Source: Brevibacillus_H sp049846925 (GTDB taxonomy: Bacteria; Bacillota; Bacilli; Brevibacillales; Brevibacillaceae). Taken from it: DNA of 64,000 nucleotides. Every line of letters starts with the position of its first letter. Position 1 is the stretch's first letter. The position numbers and the translations under genes are program-made. The stretch lies in NCBI RefSeq assembly GCF_049846925.1, contig NZ_JBNCMT010000005.1, forward strand, positions 1 to 64,000, written 5' to 3'. The notes beneath the pieces were generated by a model. That model did no database searches. It worked only from the letters and a program-made list of their open reading frames with translations, and was not told the origin of the DNA. Positions 37,000 through 46,600 of this stretch are shown one piece after another.

Positions 37000-37032
37000 A
37001 AAAGACAAACATTCAAAAAGTGTTTGTCTTTT
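37000..37032 (-). terminator. Terminator after the TetR-family gene
   Basis: AAAAGACAAACA / TGTTTGTCTTTT stem on the minus strand, with ATTTATTTT after it. Confidence 0.8.
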
Positions 37033-37067
37033 GACTTATCAGATTATTCCTGAATGACTTACGCCCC

Positions 37068-37739
37068 TTATCGAGGACGCAAGCCATTCATTAAAATATC
37101 TGCAGTTAACTCTATATGTTTTTCCCTTCCCTCGTCATCAAACTGCTCAGGAGCAATAATATAGCGGTGAATGACGATTCCAATCATTTGAGAAAAGATC
37201 ACTCGGAAAATGACATCAACGGGTAAGGGACGAAGTTCACCCAGCTCGATTTTCCGTTCAATTACTTTCCCAATAATTTGCTGTGCTTGCTTGAAAAACG
37301 TCTGGATAATAGCTTCACGAATTTCGTCATGGAAGAAGGCTTCCTGCAGCAGTATTCTTGCGTGGTTGACGCTGTGTTCCACGAGCTCTAACCGATTTCG
37401 ATAAAGAGCCTTTACTACCTCTTCAAAGTGTTGCTCTTCTGCAAACTCGAATATCCGCCTTACATCTTTCAGGACAAAGGGTGCAGCAAATTTAATGATA
37501 AGCGGAGCGACTGTGGCAATGAGAATATCTTTTTTCGATTTATAATGACGAAAAATCGTTCCCTCGGCCACGCCCGCTTCCTTGGCAATTTCACTCGTAG
37601 AAGTAGCATGAAAACCTTTGCTGGCAAAGAGTTTGATAGAGGCGCTTAATATATTCCTTTGCTTCTCAGTCATATCATCTTCATCTTTTAATTCTTCAAG
37701 AAACCGCTGCAGGCTCTCTTCAAACGACTGATCGGACAT
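37068..37739 (-). CDS. TetR-family repressor of the adjacent ABC exporter
   Basis: The 223-residue protein has an N-terminal TetR helix-turn-helix (about 25-70, ASKGFHATSTSEIAKEAGVAEGTIFRHYKSK), then an all-helical ligand domain. It is the last gene of the HlyD-ATPase-permease operon, 31 bp after the permease. An inverted repeat in the operon's promoter spacer (40880-40893) is the likely target, giving autoregulation. The inducing compound cannot be predicted. Confidence 0.88.
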   Translation of the reverse strand: MSDQSFEESLQRFLEELKDEDDMTEKQRNILSASIKLFASKGFHATSTSEIAKEAGVAEGTIFRHYKSKKDILIATVAPLIIKFAAPFVLKDVRRIFEFAEEQHFEEVVKALYRNRLELVEHSVNHARILLQEAFFHDEIREAIIQTFFKQAQQIIGKVIERKIELGELRPLPVDVIFRVIFSQMIGIVIHRYIIAPEQFDDEGREKHIELTADILMNGLRPR

Positions 37740-37770
37740 CCTGTAGCTCCTTTCTAATTAGATCTTGGAA

Positions 37771-38910
37771 TTAATCGATCTTTTTGCGGAATTTTAATAT
37801 AACTACTGTGCAAATCAAGAAGAAAATCGCAGACATGCCGAGTGTCTCCTGCCAGAGTGCTGTAAGGTCAACCCCTTTGAGAAAGATCCCCCGCAAGATC
37901 TCCAGGAAATACGTAAGCGGGATAATGCCTCCAAGCCATTGGATGACCATCGGCATGGTCTCCCGTGGAAACATGAATCCTGACAACAGGACACTTGGCA
38001 AAATAAGCGCAAAAGCGATTTGCATGGCTTGCAACTGTGTTTTGGCAACCGTCGATATGAAAACTCCGAGTGTCAGTGTTGTCACAAGGAATAAAAGCGA
38101 CAAGCAAAATAGTAAGACGAGACTCCCCTTGACTGGAACACCGAACCAGCTCGTTCCTATTAATAGTACGATACTAAAGGAGAACAAGCCAATCAGAACG
38201 TATGGCGTAATTTTGCCAAGAATTAACTCAACCGGTCGAATCGGGGTAACGATCAACTGTTCCATTGTACCTCTTTCTTTTTCTCGAACCAAAGAAAATG
38301 CGGTTAATGTCATCGTTACATTTTGCATAATCAAGCCAATTAGTGCCGGAACGTTGAAGACGATACTTTTCATATTGGGATTGAACAATACTCTGGCTTC
38401 GGCAATGAGCGGTGCTTCGATTTTATCAATTCCTTGTTTCTGCAAATAACCTTCTTGTGTGGTAATCGATTCATTTTGAATAATCAGTTGAGCATTATTC
38501 GCTGCTGTTCTTGCATTATTCGGGTCGGAGCCATCAATTAGCAACTGAATTTTTGCCTGCTGATGATTGTCTCTGTGATTGTCAAAATCAGGCGGGATCA
38601 CAACACCAACGCCAATTTCTCCATTATTTATCATTCTCTCAAGTTCCTGATAACTTGCTGCATAAGTGGCAATCTGAAAAATCTCCGTGTTTTCCAGCTT
38701 CTGTACAATTTCCCGACTTGCCTTGGAGTTGCTTTGATCCCAAACCGCTGTCTGTATATGTTCAACGTCCGTATTGACTGCGTAACCAAATAGAAACAAC
38801 AGCATGATCGGCATGACAATCGCTATTGCTAAGCTTGGTTTGTCCCGTTTGATCTGGATGATCTCTTTTTTCACGATTGCTCGATAACGAGAAAAGGAGA
38901 GGCGCTTCAT
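37771..38910 (-). CDS. ABC-2 type exporter permease
   Basis: The 379-residue membrane protein has one N-terminal helix (SLAIAIVMPIMLLFLFGYAV), a large extracytoplasmic domain (about 50-185), and five C-terminal helices including the conserved FSLVREKERGTMEQLIVTPIRP motif of ABC-2 permeases (YbhR/YbhS/YhhJ group). It overlaps the ATPase gene by 4 bp. A drug or lipid-like substrate is plausible from the family, but not shown. Confidence 0.88.
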   Translation of the reverse strand: MKRLSFSRYRAIVKKEIIQIKRDKPSLAIAIVMPIMLLFLFGYAVNTDVEHIQTAVWDQSNSKASREIVQKLENTEIFQIATYAASYQELERMINNGEIGVGVVIPPDFDNHRDNHQQAKIQLLIDGSDPNNARTAANNAQLIIQNESITTQEGYLQKQGIDKIEAPLIAEARVLFNPNMKSIVFNVPALIGLIMQNVTMTLTAFSLVREKERGTMEQLIVTPIRPVELILGKITPYVLIGLFSFSIVLLIGTSWFGVPVKGSLVLLFCLSLLFLVTTLTLGVFISTVAKTQLQAMQIAFALILPSVLLSGFMFPRETMPMVIQWLGGIIPLTYFLEILRGIFLKGVDLTALWQETLGMSAIFFLICTVVILKFRKKID

Positions 38911-39668
38911 GATAGTTTTCCTCCCTCTTTGTGTGCAGACCCTTCCGCATCATGCACCAACTGAATGAATACATCTTCCAATGTCGGCACACCCATTTCT
39001 TCCATCAACTGCTTCGGAGTTCCTTGGGTCAGGAGATTCCCATAAAAGATGAATCCGATATGATCGCAAGTAGATGCCTCATCCATGTAATGTGTACTCA
39101 CCAGCACCGTAATTCCTTGTTTCGCCAATTCGTGGATTACTTCCCAGAAAATCCGTCTCGAAACCGGGTCTACTCCAGCAGTCGGTTCATCGAGAATCAA
39201 GAGTTCCGGTTGGTGCAACAGGGCACACGAGAGCGCCAGTCTCTGCTTCCATCCACCAGAAAGCGAACCCGCAAGTTGCTTCTCCCGTCCTGTCAAGCCT
39301 GCCATCTCTATCAATTCCTGCTTTCGCTGCCTTAATTGCTGTCCTGTAATCCCGTAAATTCCGGCATAAAACTCAAGATTCTCTTCTACCGTCAAATCTT
39401 CATAGAGGCTAAACTTCTGTGACATATAGCCAATTCGTTGTTTAATCTCTTCACTGTCTTTGTTTACATCAAACCCCAAAACAGTTCCCGTTCCCGAGGT
39501 AGGAACCAGTAACCCGCACAGCATCCGAATCGTCGTAGATTTTCCTGAACCGTTTGGGCCAAGAAAGCCATAGATGGCACCCTTGGGGATAGAGATTGTC
39601 AGGTTGTTTACGGCCACTCGATCCTGAAACTTTTTCGTAAGGTTTTGGCAAGATATAGCGAAGGTCAT
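38907..39668 (-). CDS. ABC exporter ATP-binding protein
   Basis: ATPase for the neighbouring permease. Walker A GPNGSGKST (about 37-45), Q-loop YMSQKFSLYEDLTVEENL, signature LSGGWKQRLALSCALLH, Walker B LLILDEPTAGVDP and H-loop STHYMDEA are all intact. Length 253 fits single-domain ABC-2 ATPases. It overlaps both neighbours by 4 bp (translational coupling). Confidence 0.93.
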   Translation of the reverse strand: MTFAISCQNLTKKFQDRVAVNNLTISIPKGAIYGFLGPNGSGKSTTIRMLCGLLVPTSGTGTVLGFDVNKDSEEIKQRIGYMSQKFSLYEDLTVEENLEFYAGIYGITGQQLRQRKQELIEMAGLTGREKQLAGSLSGGWKQRLALSCALLHQPELLILDEPTAGVDPVSRRIFWEVIHELAKQGITVLVSTHYMDEASTCDHIGFIFYGNLLTQGTPKQLMEEMGVPTLEDVFIQLVHDAEGSAHKEGGKLS

Positions 39669-40864
39669 GGTGTAACCACCTCTTGCAGATACACATCTGC
39701 AGGCATCCCTGGCTTAACTTTATCCAGCCCATCCTGAAGTTGGATTTTCACTGCAAATACCATTTTGGTTCGCTCGTCCTTGGTTTGAATATTTCTAGGG
39801 GTAAACTCGGCCTTCTCTGAAATGGAAGTAATTTTTCCCGTAAACTGTTCGTTTGGGTAGGCATCAACCTGGATTTTGACGAGGTTGCCGACTTTCACCA
39901 GTCCTAGCTCTGCTTCCGGTATATACATGGTTACATTCAGCTTATCCTGTTTCATCATCGTAAAAAGGACAGCACCCTGCTTGGCGATCTCACCTTCTGT
40001 GATGTTCTTGCGCAGAACAATCCCGTTTTCCGGTATGCGAATATTGGTTTTATTGAGTTGGAGTCTCGCTTGCTCCAGTTTGGCGACCGCTTGCTGTTGA
40101 TTCGCTAATAAAGCTTTCATCGTATAATCGGTGCTGCCTTCTCGCAACAAGTCCAGTTCTGACAAAGCACTTTTGGATTGAGCCAGCCTTGACTCGGTGT
40201 CAGCGGAGATTGCTTCAACTTCGCTCTCGGCACTTACTACCTGCATTCGTGCGCCATCCGCCTGAGCCGTCAAGCGATTGACAACCGTCTGTGCCTGATT
40301 GACAGCCTCTTGTCCTGCTTCGAAATCCTTTTTGGACACGGCTCCACTTTGATAAAGACTGGTCATTTCACGAAGTCTGGTCTGGTGATATGCCAATGTA
40401 CGCTTTCCACCCGCTAAGTCAGCTTCTGCTTGGGTCAGTTGTTCTTTTGCCCGTGCCAGATTGGCGGTAGCTTGCCGTTTGCGTGCTTCAGCAGAAACTA
40501 CGTTGGCATTCGCCTGTTCTACCGCAGCAGCCGCTTTCTCGATCATCTGATTCCGGTTGCCTGCCTTAGCTTCGTCTACCTTCACGGTGGCAAAGGCAAG
40601 AACAGCCTGTGCCTCTCTCAAAGAGATTTGATAGCTTTGATCGTCAATCGTTGCTACGACTTGATCCTTGGCTACCACGGAACCTTCGTCCGTGAACGTC
40701 CCTGTTACTTTTCCACTGACTTCGGCAACAATTGGCAATTCATCTGCTTCAATTGTGCCAGAATAAGGAGTTCTGTCATTCCCTTGCCAGGAACAGGCTG
40801 ACAAAAGTAAACAGATGATCGCTACTATGAAAGAATGAATTCGCTTTGGATTCACAAAAAACAC
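39665..40864 (-). CDS. HlyD-family membrane fusion lipoprotein of the ABC exporter
   Basis: The 399-residue product begins with a lipoprotein-like signal (IVAIICLLLSACS). A biotinyl-lipoyl-like half follows (VAEVSGKVTGTFTDEGSVVAKDQVVATID), then a long alpha-helical hairpin (about 90-260, rich in Ala/Gln/Glu) and the second lipoyl half with beta-barrel (IRIPENGIVLRKNITEGEIAKQGAVLFTM). In Gram-positives such proteins assist ABC exporters. First gene of the operon, behind the TetR operator. Confidence 0.88.
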   Translation of the reverse strand: MFFVNPKRIHSFIVAIICLLLSACSWQGNDRTPYSGTIEADELPIVAEVSGKVTGTFTDEGSVVAKDQVVATIDDQSYQISLREAQAVLAFATVKVDEAKAGNRNQMIEKAAAAVEQANANVVSAEARKRQATANLARAKEQLTQAEADLAGGKRTLAYHQTRLREMTSLYQSGAVSKKDFEAGQEAVNQAQTVVNRLTAQADGARMQVVSAESEVEAISADTESRLAQSKSALSELDLLREGSTDYTMKALLANQQQAVAKLEQARLQLNKTNIRIPENGIVLRKNITEGEIAKQGAVLFTMMKQDKLNVTMYIPEAELGLVKVGNLVKIQVDAYPNEQFTGKITSISEKAEFTPRNIQTKDERTKMVFAVKIQLQDGLDKVKPGMPADVYLQEVVTP

Positions 40865-40873
40865 CTCGTTTTT

Positions 40874-40902
40874 TATAAAAGTGAGTAATCACTCGCTTAA
40901 TT
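40874..40902 (-). promoter_or_regulatory. Exporter operon promoter with an inverted repeat in the spacer
   Basis: Minus strand TTAAGC, 17 bp spacer, TATAAA. The spacer holds AGTGATTACTCACT (40880-40893) with arms AGTGA / TCACT. This is the expected position for a TetR-family operator. Confidence 0.55.
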
Positions 40903-40943
40903 TGATTATGTACGAAGACAAGCCAAAAATGCAACAGAGAAAT

Positions 40944-40972
40944 TTGAGAAACTTGAAATGGAACGGTAGAAT
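40944..40972 (+). promoter_or_regulatory. Promoter of the YjbR-like gene
   Basis: TTGAGA (40944-40949), 17 bp spacer, TAGAAT (40967-40972), about 45 bases before the start codon. Confidence 0.55.
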
Positions 40973-41018
40973 ATACCTGGATTGCCAGTACCGTTACTCT
41001 GTAGAAGGAGGTATGAAC

Positions 41019-41399
41019 ATGGGAGATTCACAGATCAAATCAACAAGAGGTCTTGAATTGCTCGCAAAAGTAAGAGAAATCTGTACGAGTTTTCCTGAGG
41101 TAGAAGAGAAGATTGATTTGTTTGGACATACCTCTTTTCGCATCAAAGACAAGCCTTTCGTCATGATGGGAGAAAAAGCGGAATCATCGTCGATTTCAAT
41201 TAAAACTTCAAAGGAAACGCAGGAAATTCTCCTGCAGCAAGGAAACAAATTTTCCAAAACGCCCTACATTGGGCATCACGGCTGGGTCTCACTACGTAAT
41301 ACCGATTCTATAGATTGGGCAGAGGCTGAAGGACTGATGAAAGAGGGATTTTTGCGGACAGCTCCAAAGAAACTGGTAAAGCAAATCATAGGAGAATAA
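41019..41399 (+). CDS. MmcQ/YjbR-family protein
   Basis: The product has 126 residues from ATG 41019. Recognisable YjbR-type features are FPEVEEKIDLFGHTSFRIKDKPFVMM at the start, SISIKTSKETQEILLQQ, and a C-terminal YIGHHGWVSLRNTDSIDW. The family has a double-wing DNA-binding-like fold, but its function is not settled. GAAGGAGG lies 9 bases before this ATG; the ATG at 41013 is too close to the ribosome site. Convergent with the next gene at a shared terminator. Confidence 0.8.
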   Translation: MGDSQIKSTRGLELLAKVREICTSFPEVEEKIDLFGHTSFRIKDKPFVMMGEKAESSSISIKTSKETQEILLQQGNKFSKTPYIGHHGWVSLRNTDSIDWAEAEGLMKEGFLRTAPKKLVKQIIGE

Positions 41400-41404
41400 A
41401 AAAA

Positions 41405-41447
41405 GAAGCATCCGCACAGATGAGATAACCCATTGTACGGATGCTTC
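41405..41447. terminator. Bidirectional terminator
   Basis: 10-bp stem GAAGCATCCG / CGGATGCTTC with T-rich tails on both strands, between two convergent genes. Confidence 0.85.
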
Positions 41448-41457
41448 CGTTTATTTT

Positions 41458-41889
41458 TTAGCGATACGGCACCTTCGGAACATACTGCTCACCCTTTACT
41501 CGGCCAATCCATTCCAACTCCGCACGAGCAAGCACCTCGAAATTCTCCGCAATGTGAGAATCCCCTTGTTTGCGCCATCCGTCCAGTATGGGATACAACT
41601 TGGAGTACACTCCATTGATGTACCACATATCAAACAAAAGGTCTGGATGTACCAGATGGTTCTTATACAGCGTCCCGATCATCTCGAAAAATCCGTACAA
41701 CGTAACAAGATGTTGGTAACCTTCACTTCCACGTGGATAGGTGGTGATGAATTCCTCGTACGTCGTGGCATCCAATTCCTGGCTAAACCATTTCTTCACT
41801 TCTCGTAGTCGGTCTGATTCGTACGTATCATACAGACGAAGGATGATTTCAGCGTCCTGATAGGTTGGAATTCCTTTGATCATGGTCAT
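41458..41889 (-). CDS. Conserved-looking hypothetical protein, 143 residues
   Basis: Cytosolic, no signal peptide or membrane helix, rich in aromatic residues (DTYESDRLREVKKWF, YGFFEMIGTLYKNHL, LLFDMWYINGVYSKLYPILDGW). The pattern resembles small helical proteins of the DUF4760 type, but I cannot assign a family with confidence. It overlaps the SDR gene by 4 bp, so the two are co-translated. Confidence 0.65.
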   Translation of the reverse strand: MTMIKGIPTYQDAEIILRLYDTYESDRLREVKKWFSQELDATTYEEFITTYPRGSEGYQHLVTLYGFFEMIGTLYKNHLVHPDLLFDMWYINGVYSKLYPILDGWRKQGDSHIAENFEVLARAELEWIGRVKGEQYVPKVPYR

Positions 41890-42596
41890 TCACCCCTTAC
41901 GTATTGATTAACAATGGTTAATGCAACGGATTCGGGCGTTGCCAGCTTGCCTTCTTCCTTAAAAGCAACAAATCGTTGATAATCAGGAAAGTGCACATCA
42001 CTCGCACTGCGAATGTTCTCTTGCATTTGCGTATCCATGATTCCCGGATTCACATTGACCACTTGAACATTCGGATTGTCTTTGAACTGATCGGCCAGCA
42101 CATTGAAAAACATCTCATTTCCCGCCTTGGCTGCGCAGTACAAAGCCCAGCCGCCTTTCAGCCGTACTGCTGCACCAGACGAAATATTCAGCACCGTTAT
42201 TTTCATCCGGGACAACTGTGGCAGGGAAAACAAACGATTGGTCAAGAGTTGTGCCGCTGTCGTGTTCACCTGGATATGCTCAATCAGCTGCTCTTCCGGA
42301 AGTTCACCAATTGCACCAATTGGCCCCACAACGGCGGCATTATTGATAAAAACAAGCTCATCGATGGACGGATCGGCAAGAAGCTTGCTCAAATCCTCAA
42401 CAGTAGGCAACGTGGATAGTTCTCGCAAATCTGATTCAACAAGAATGATTCGATCTTTTTCTTCGATTGAACGTGTGATTTGTTCAGGCAGAAATCTTCT
42501 GGCAATCGCAATGAAATACCCCGCTTCATCAGCAAGCAAATCAAAAAATGCTTTTCCAAGACCACTTGAAGTCCCTGTTACGATTACTGCTCTCAC
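41886..42596 (-). CDS. Short-chain dehydrogenase/reductase, YueD/sepiapterin-reductase type
   Basis: Rossmann-fold NADPH-dependent reductase of 236 residues. Cofactor motif TGTSSGLGKAF (about 7-17), VFINNAAVVG at about 85, catalytic Ser in LNISSGAAV and Tyr-Lys in YCAAKAG (about 150), then VNPGIMDTQMQ. The latter pattern is typical of YueD-like benzil or carbonyl reductases. The physiological substrate is unknown. Confidence 0.85.
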   Translation of the reverse strand: MRAVIVTGTSSGLGKAFFDLLADEAGYFIAIARRFLPEQITRSIEEKDRIILVESDLRELSTLPTVEDLSKLLADPSIDELVFINNAAVVGPIGAIGELPEEQLIEHIQVNTTAAQLLTNRLFSLPQLSRMKITVLNISSGAAVRLKGGWALYCAAKAGNEMFFNVLADQFKDNPNVQVVNVNPGIMDTQMQENIRSASDVHFPDYQRFVAFKEEGKLATPESVALTIVNQYVRGE

Positions 42597-42649
42597 CTGT
42601 ATTCCTCCCTACACATTACTTACTGGTAACATTCTCCAAACAAAGCAAA

Positions 42650-42680
42650 AACCCCTCTTTCGGAAAATGAAAGAGAGGTT
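42650..42680 (-). terminator. Terminator after argF
   Basis: AACCTCTCTTTC / GAAAGAGGGGTT stem, one G-T pair, followed by TTTGCTTTG on the minus strand. Ends the carAB-argF unit. Confidence 0.8.
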
Positions 42681-42686
42681 CTATCA

Positions 42687-43658
42687 TTACATCACTGCTG
42701 CCATGATGGCCTTTTGCGCATGGAGGCGATTTTCTGCCTGATCGAAAACAACGGAATTCTTTCCGTCAATGACTCCTGCCGTTACTTCTTCCCCACGGTG
42801 AGCAGGCAAGCAATGCATGAAAATATAATCTTTCTTTGCAAGTGCTACGAGTTCTTCGTTAATTTGATAGTCGGCAAATGCTTGTAATCTCGTTTCATTT
42901 TCCTCTTCGAAGCCCATGGATGTCCATACGTCTGTGTAAAGGACGTCAGCCTGTTGAACTGCTTCTTTCGGGTCGTTCGTGATCACAAATTGGGAACCAC
43001 TTGCCTTGGCGTATTGGGTTGCCGTAAGCACGATATCTTCACTTAACTCGTAGCCTGGCGGTGTAGCCACACTTACATCCATACCTAACAGCACGGCGGC
43101 AAAGATGAGGGAATTGGCCACGTTATTTCCATCACCGATGTAGGCCAGTTTCACGCCTTTCAGCTTTCCTTTATGCTCAAGGATCGTCATCACATCAGCG
43201 AGGGCCTGACACGGATGGAACTTGTCATCGAGTCCGTTAATGATCGGGATCGAAGCGTATTTCGCCAGCTCTTGAACATCCTCATGGGAATACGTGCGAA
43301 TCATGATAGCATCTACATAGCGGGACAATACTTGAGCGGTATCACTGATCGGCTCTCCCCGACCAAGCTGCAACTCTTTCCCGCTTAAGAACATCCCCAT
43401 GCCACCAAGCTGATACATTCCCACTTCAAAGGAGACACGTGTGCGAGTAGACGATTTATCAAAGATCATTCCTAGAGTTTTACCAGCCAGCGGTTGAAAG
43501 TTCTGACCGTTTTTCTGCATGGTCTTCATTTGGATAGCGGATTGAAGCAATAGCTGTAACTCCTGTGGGGAGAATTCGTCGATACGCAGGACGTCCTTCC
43601 CTTTACAATGGGATAACAGACTGTTTGGATAAAGTTCTAATGTCTTCGCAGGCATCAT
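42687..43658 (-). CDS. argF: Ornithine carbamoyltransferase ArgF
   Basis: Makes citrulline from ornithine and carbamoyl phosphate. Carbamoyl phosphate site STRTRVSFEVG, HPCQALAD, and the ornithine-binding HCLPAHRGEEV are intact. Start chosen at the tandem ATG 43658/43655, with AAGGAG ten bases upstream; the gene overlaps the end of carB by about 55 bp, so it is translationally coupled to carAB, its source of carbamoyl phosphate. Confidence 0.95.
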   Translation of the reverse strand: MMPAKTLELYPNSLLSHCKGKDVLRIDEFSPQELQLLLQSAIQMKTMQKNGQNFQPLAGKTLGMIFDKSSTRTRVSFEVGMYQLGGMGMFLSGKELQLGRGEPISDTAQVLSRYVDAIMIRTYSHEDVQELAKYASIPIINGLDDKFHPCQALADVMTILEHKGKLKGVKLAYIGDGNNVANSLIFAAVLLGMDVSVATPPGYELSEDIVLTATQYAKASGSQFVITNDPKEAVQQADVLYTDVWTSMGFEEENETRLQAFADYQINEELVALAKKDYIFMHCLPAHRGEEVTAGVIDGKNSVVFDQAENRLHAQKAIMAAVM

Positions 43659-46600
43659 GCCCTTCACGCTCCTTTTTGGCAAAAGCTTGTAAGTATAATG
43701 CGAATGTCTCGATCGCTGTCATTAACGGAATTCCTTTTTGTACGGCAGTGCTGCGCAAGTGGAATCCTTTGCGCCCCTGGCGATTCCCTTTGGTTGCTGT
43801 AATCAAGGCGAGCGCCACTTTTTGTTGAAGCTGCAGCTCGATGAATTCTTTCTCTTCGGATACAACGGTGACTTGTTTTGCACCATTCTCAAGCAATAAT
43901 TTTGCGGTACCTTCTGTGGCTGCAAAGGCAACCCCTTTTTCAGCCAAAGCTGCAATCTTTGATACAAACGGAAGCTTATCCTGATCTGCCAATGATACGA
44001 ATACAACGTCATTTGCCTGTAACAAAGGATAACTAGCATCTTTATAGCGGAATGCTTTGGCTGCTGCTTCCTCAAGCGTGCGTCCCAGACCAAGAATTTC
44101 TCCGGTTGATTTCATCTCAGGGCCCAACACAGGGTCGACACCGTTTAATTTGATCGTGGAGAATACCGGCGCTTTGACCACGGTAAATGGAATGTCAGGC
44201 AATAGCCCTGTTCCATAACCCATTTCTGCGAGGCTTTGCCCGAGTTGAGCACGTACCGCCAATTCAACCATCGGGACGCCCGTCACTTTGCTCGTGATAG
44301 GAACCGTCCGTGATGCACGAGGGTTTACTTCTAAAACATAAATCGTACCTTCTTCGCCGATGACGAATTGAATGTTAATTAAGCCTACTGCCTTGATTTT
44401 GGAGGCAATCTTTTTCGTATATTCCGTGAGTGTCATCTGTTGTGCTGCTGTAAGTCCTGGTGCCGGGAAGATGGCGATACTGTCTCCTGAGTGGATACCT
44501 GCTTTCTCCACGTGCTGGAAGATGCCTGGGATCAGCACATCGGTTCCATCACAAATCGCATCCACTTCCACTTCCATCCCCGGAATGTATTTATCGACAA
44601 GCAATGGGAAGAAGTTCGCTTCTTGTTTTAGCGAAAGCCAGCCTTGGACTGCTGCTGACAATTCCTCTGCATCGTAGACAACGTTCATCCCTTGACCGCC
44701 GATGACATAGGAAGGGCGCAGAAGAACGGGGTAGCCAATTTTTTCTGCCACTTGCAGCGACTCCTCAATGGACGAAACACCTTCACCAGGAATATGCGGA
44801 ATATCAAGCTCCCGAAGCATCTGATAAAACAACTCCCGATCCTCTACCCGATCGATTTCCGAAAGGGCAGTTCCCAGCACAGGTACACCCGCTTGAGCTA
44901 GTGGTGCTGCCAGGTTAATCGCTGTTTGACCACCAAATTGAACCATCACGCCTTCTACCTGTTCCCGCTCCACCACATGGAGGACATCCTCAACCGTCAA
45001 AGGCTCAAAGTACAGATGATCGGCCGTCTCATAATCAGTACTGACTGTCTCCGGATTGTTATTAACCACAATGGATACAATCCCGTTGGCTTGCAATGCC
45101 TTTGCCGCATGAACAGAGCAATAGTCAAATTCCACACCTTGACCAATGCGGATCGGGCCAGAGCCAAGAACAAGAATTTTTTTGCCTTCTTGCTCTTCCA
45201 CTTCATCGATTCCTTGCCAGCTTGAGTAATAGTACGGCGTCTGTGCGTCAAACTCTGCAGCGCAAGTATCAACGATCTTGTATCGTGGCGTAATCTCGTT
45301 TTCTTTTCGCATGTCCCGAACCTGATCGATACTTGCACCAATCAGTTCGGCAATCGTTTTATCCGTAAAACCACGGTGCTTAGCTTCCTGCAACAACTCG
45401 GCAGTTAGCTCACTATAGCCTGCATTTTGCAATTGCTGTTCAATTCCAATAATTTTGGCGATGCTGCGAATAAAGAAGGGATCAATTCCCGTCGCCTGAT
45501 GCAATTCGGTCTCTGTCATTCCACGTCTTAGCACTTCTGCGAGCGCAAACAGGCGAATATCCGTTGCATTTGACAAAGCTTGCTGTAATTCTTCATCGCT
45601 TAATGCCGCCACATCTGCTCGATACAAATGGGTATAGCCCAACTCGAGGGAACGAACCGCCTTTAATAGCCCTGCTTCCAAATTTCGCGCAATCGACATG
45701 ACTTCGCCAGTCGCCTTCATCTGTGTTCCAAGCAAACGATCTGCCAATGGGAACTTATCGAACGGCCATCGAGGGATTTTAACAACCACATAGTCCAGCG
45801 CGGGCTCAAAGCTCGCATAGGTGTAGCCGGTAATTGGGTTCATAACTTCATCAAGGCAATAGCCCAAGGCAAGCTTCGCTGCAATCCGTGCAATCGGGTA
45901 GCCTGTCGCTTTGGAAGCAAGCGCACTGGAACGGCTCACACGAGGATTTACCTCAATCAAGACATAGCGATCAGAAAGTGGGTCGAGTGCAAATTGAATA
46001 TTGCAACCGCCGACTACCCCCAGTTCCCTAATGACTTTGGTTGAAACACTGCGCAGCATCTGATACTGACGATCCGTTAAGGTTTGGGATGGAGCAACTA
46101 CAATACTATCCCCTGTATGAATGCCAACCGGATCGAGATTCTCCATATTACAAACGATAATGCACGTATCGTCGTGATCACGCATCACTTCGTACTCGAT
46201 TTCCTTCCAGCCTTTCACACTGCGTTCGATCAACACCTGATTGATTGGGCTCGCAGCAAGACCACGCTGGGCTACAGCGAGTAAGCTATCCTCATCCTCG
46301 GCAATGCCGCCACCTGCTCCACCAAGTGTATAAGCAGGGCGTACAATCACCGGAAAGCTAATTTTTTTGGCAAAAGCTAATGCATCCTCCACCGATTCTA
46401 CGGTGTCGCTTTCTGGCACAGGCTCGCCGATTTGCTGCATCAAAGCTTTGAACAGCTCACGATCCTCACCATTCTGAATGGTTGCGAGCGGCGTACCAAG
46501 TAATTCCACCTGATATTTTTCCAATACACCCGCTTCTGCAAGGGAAACTGCCAGATTCAGTCCTGTTTGGCCTCCCAGCGTGGGCAAAATTCCATCTGGT

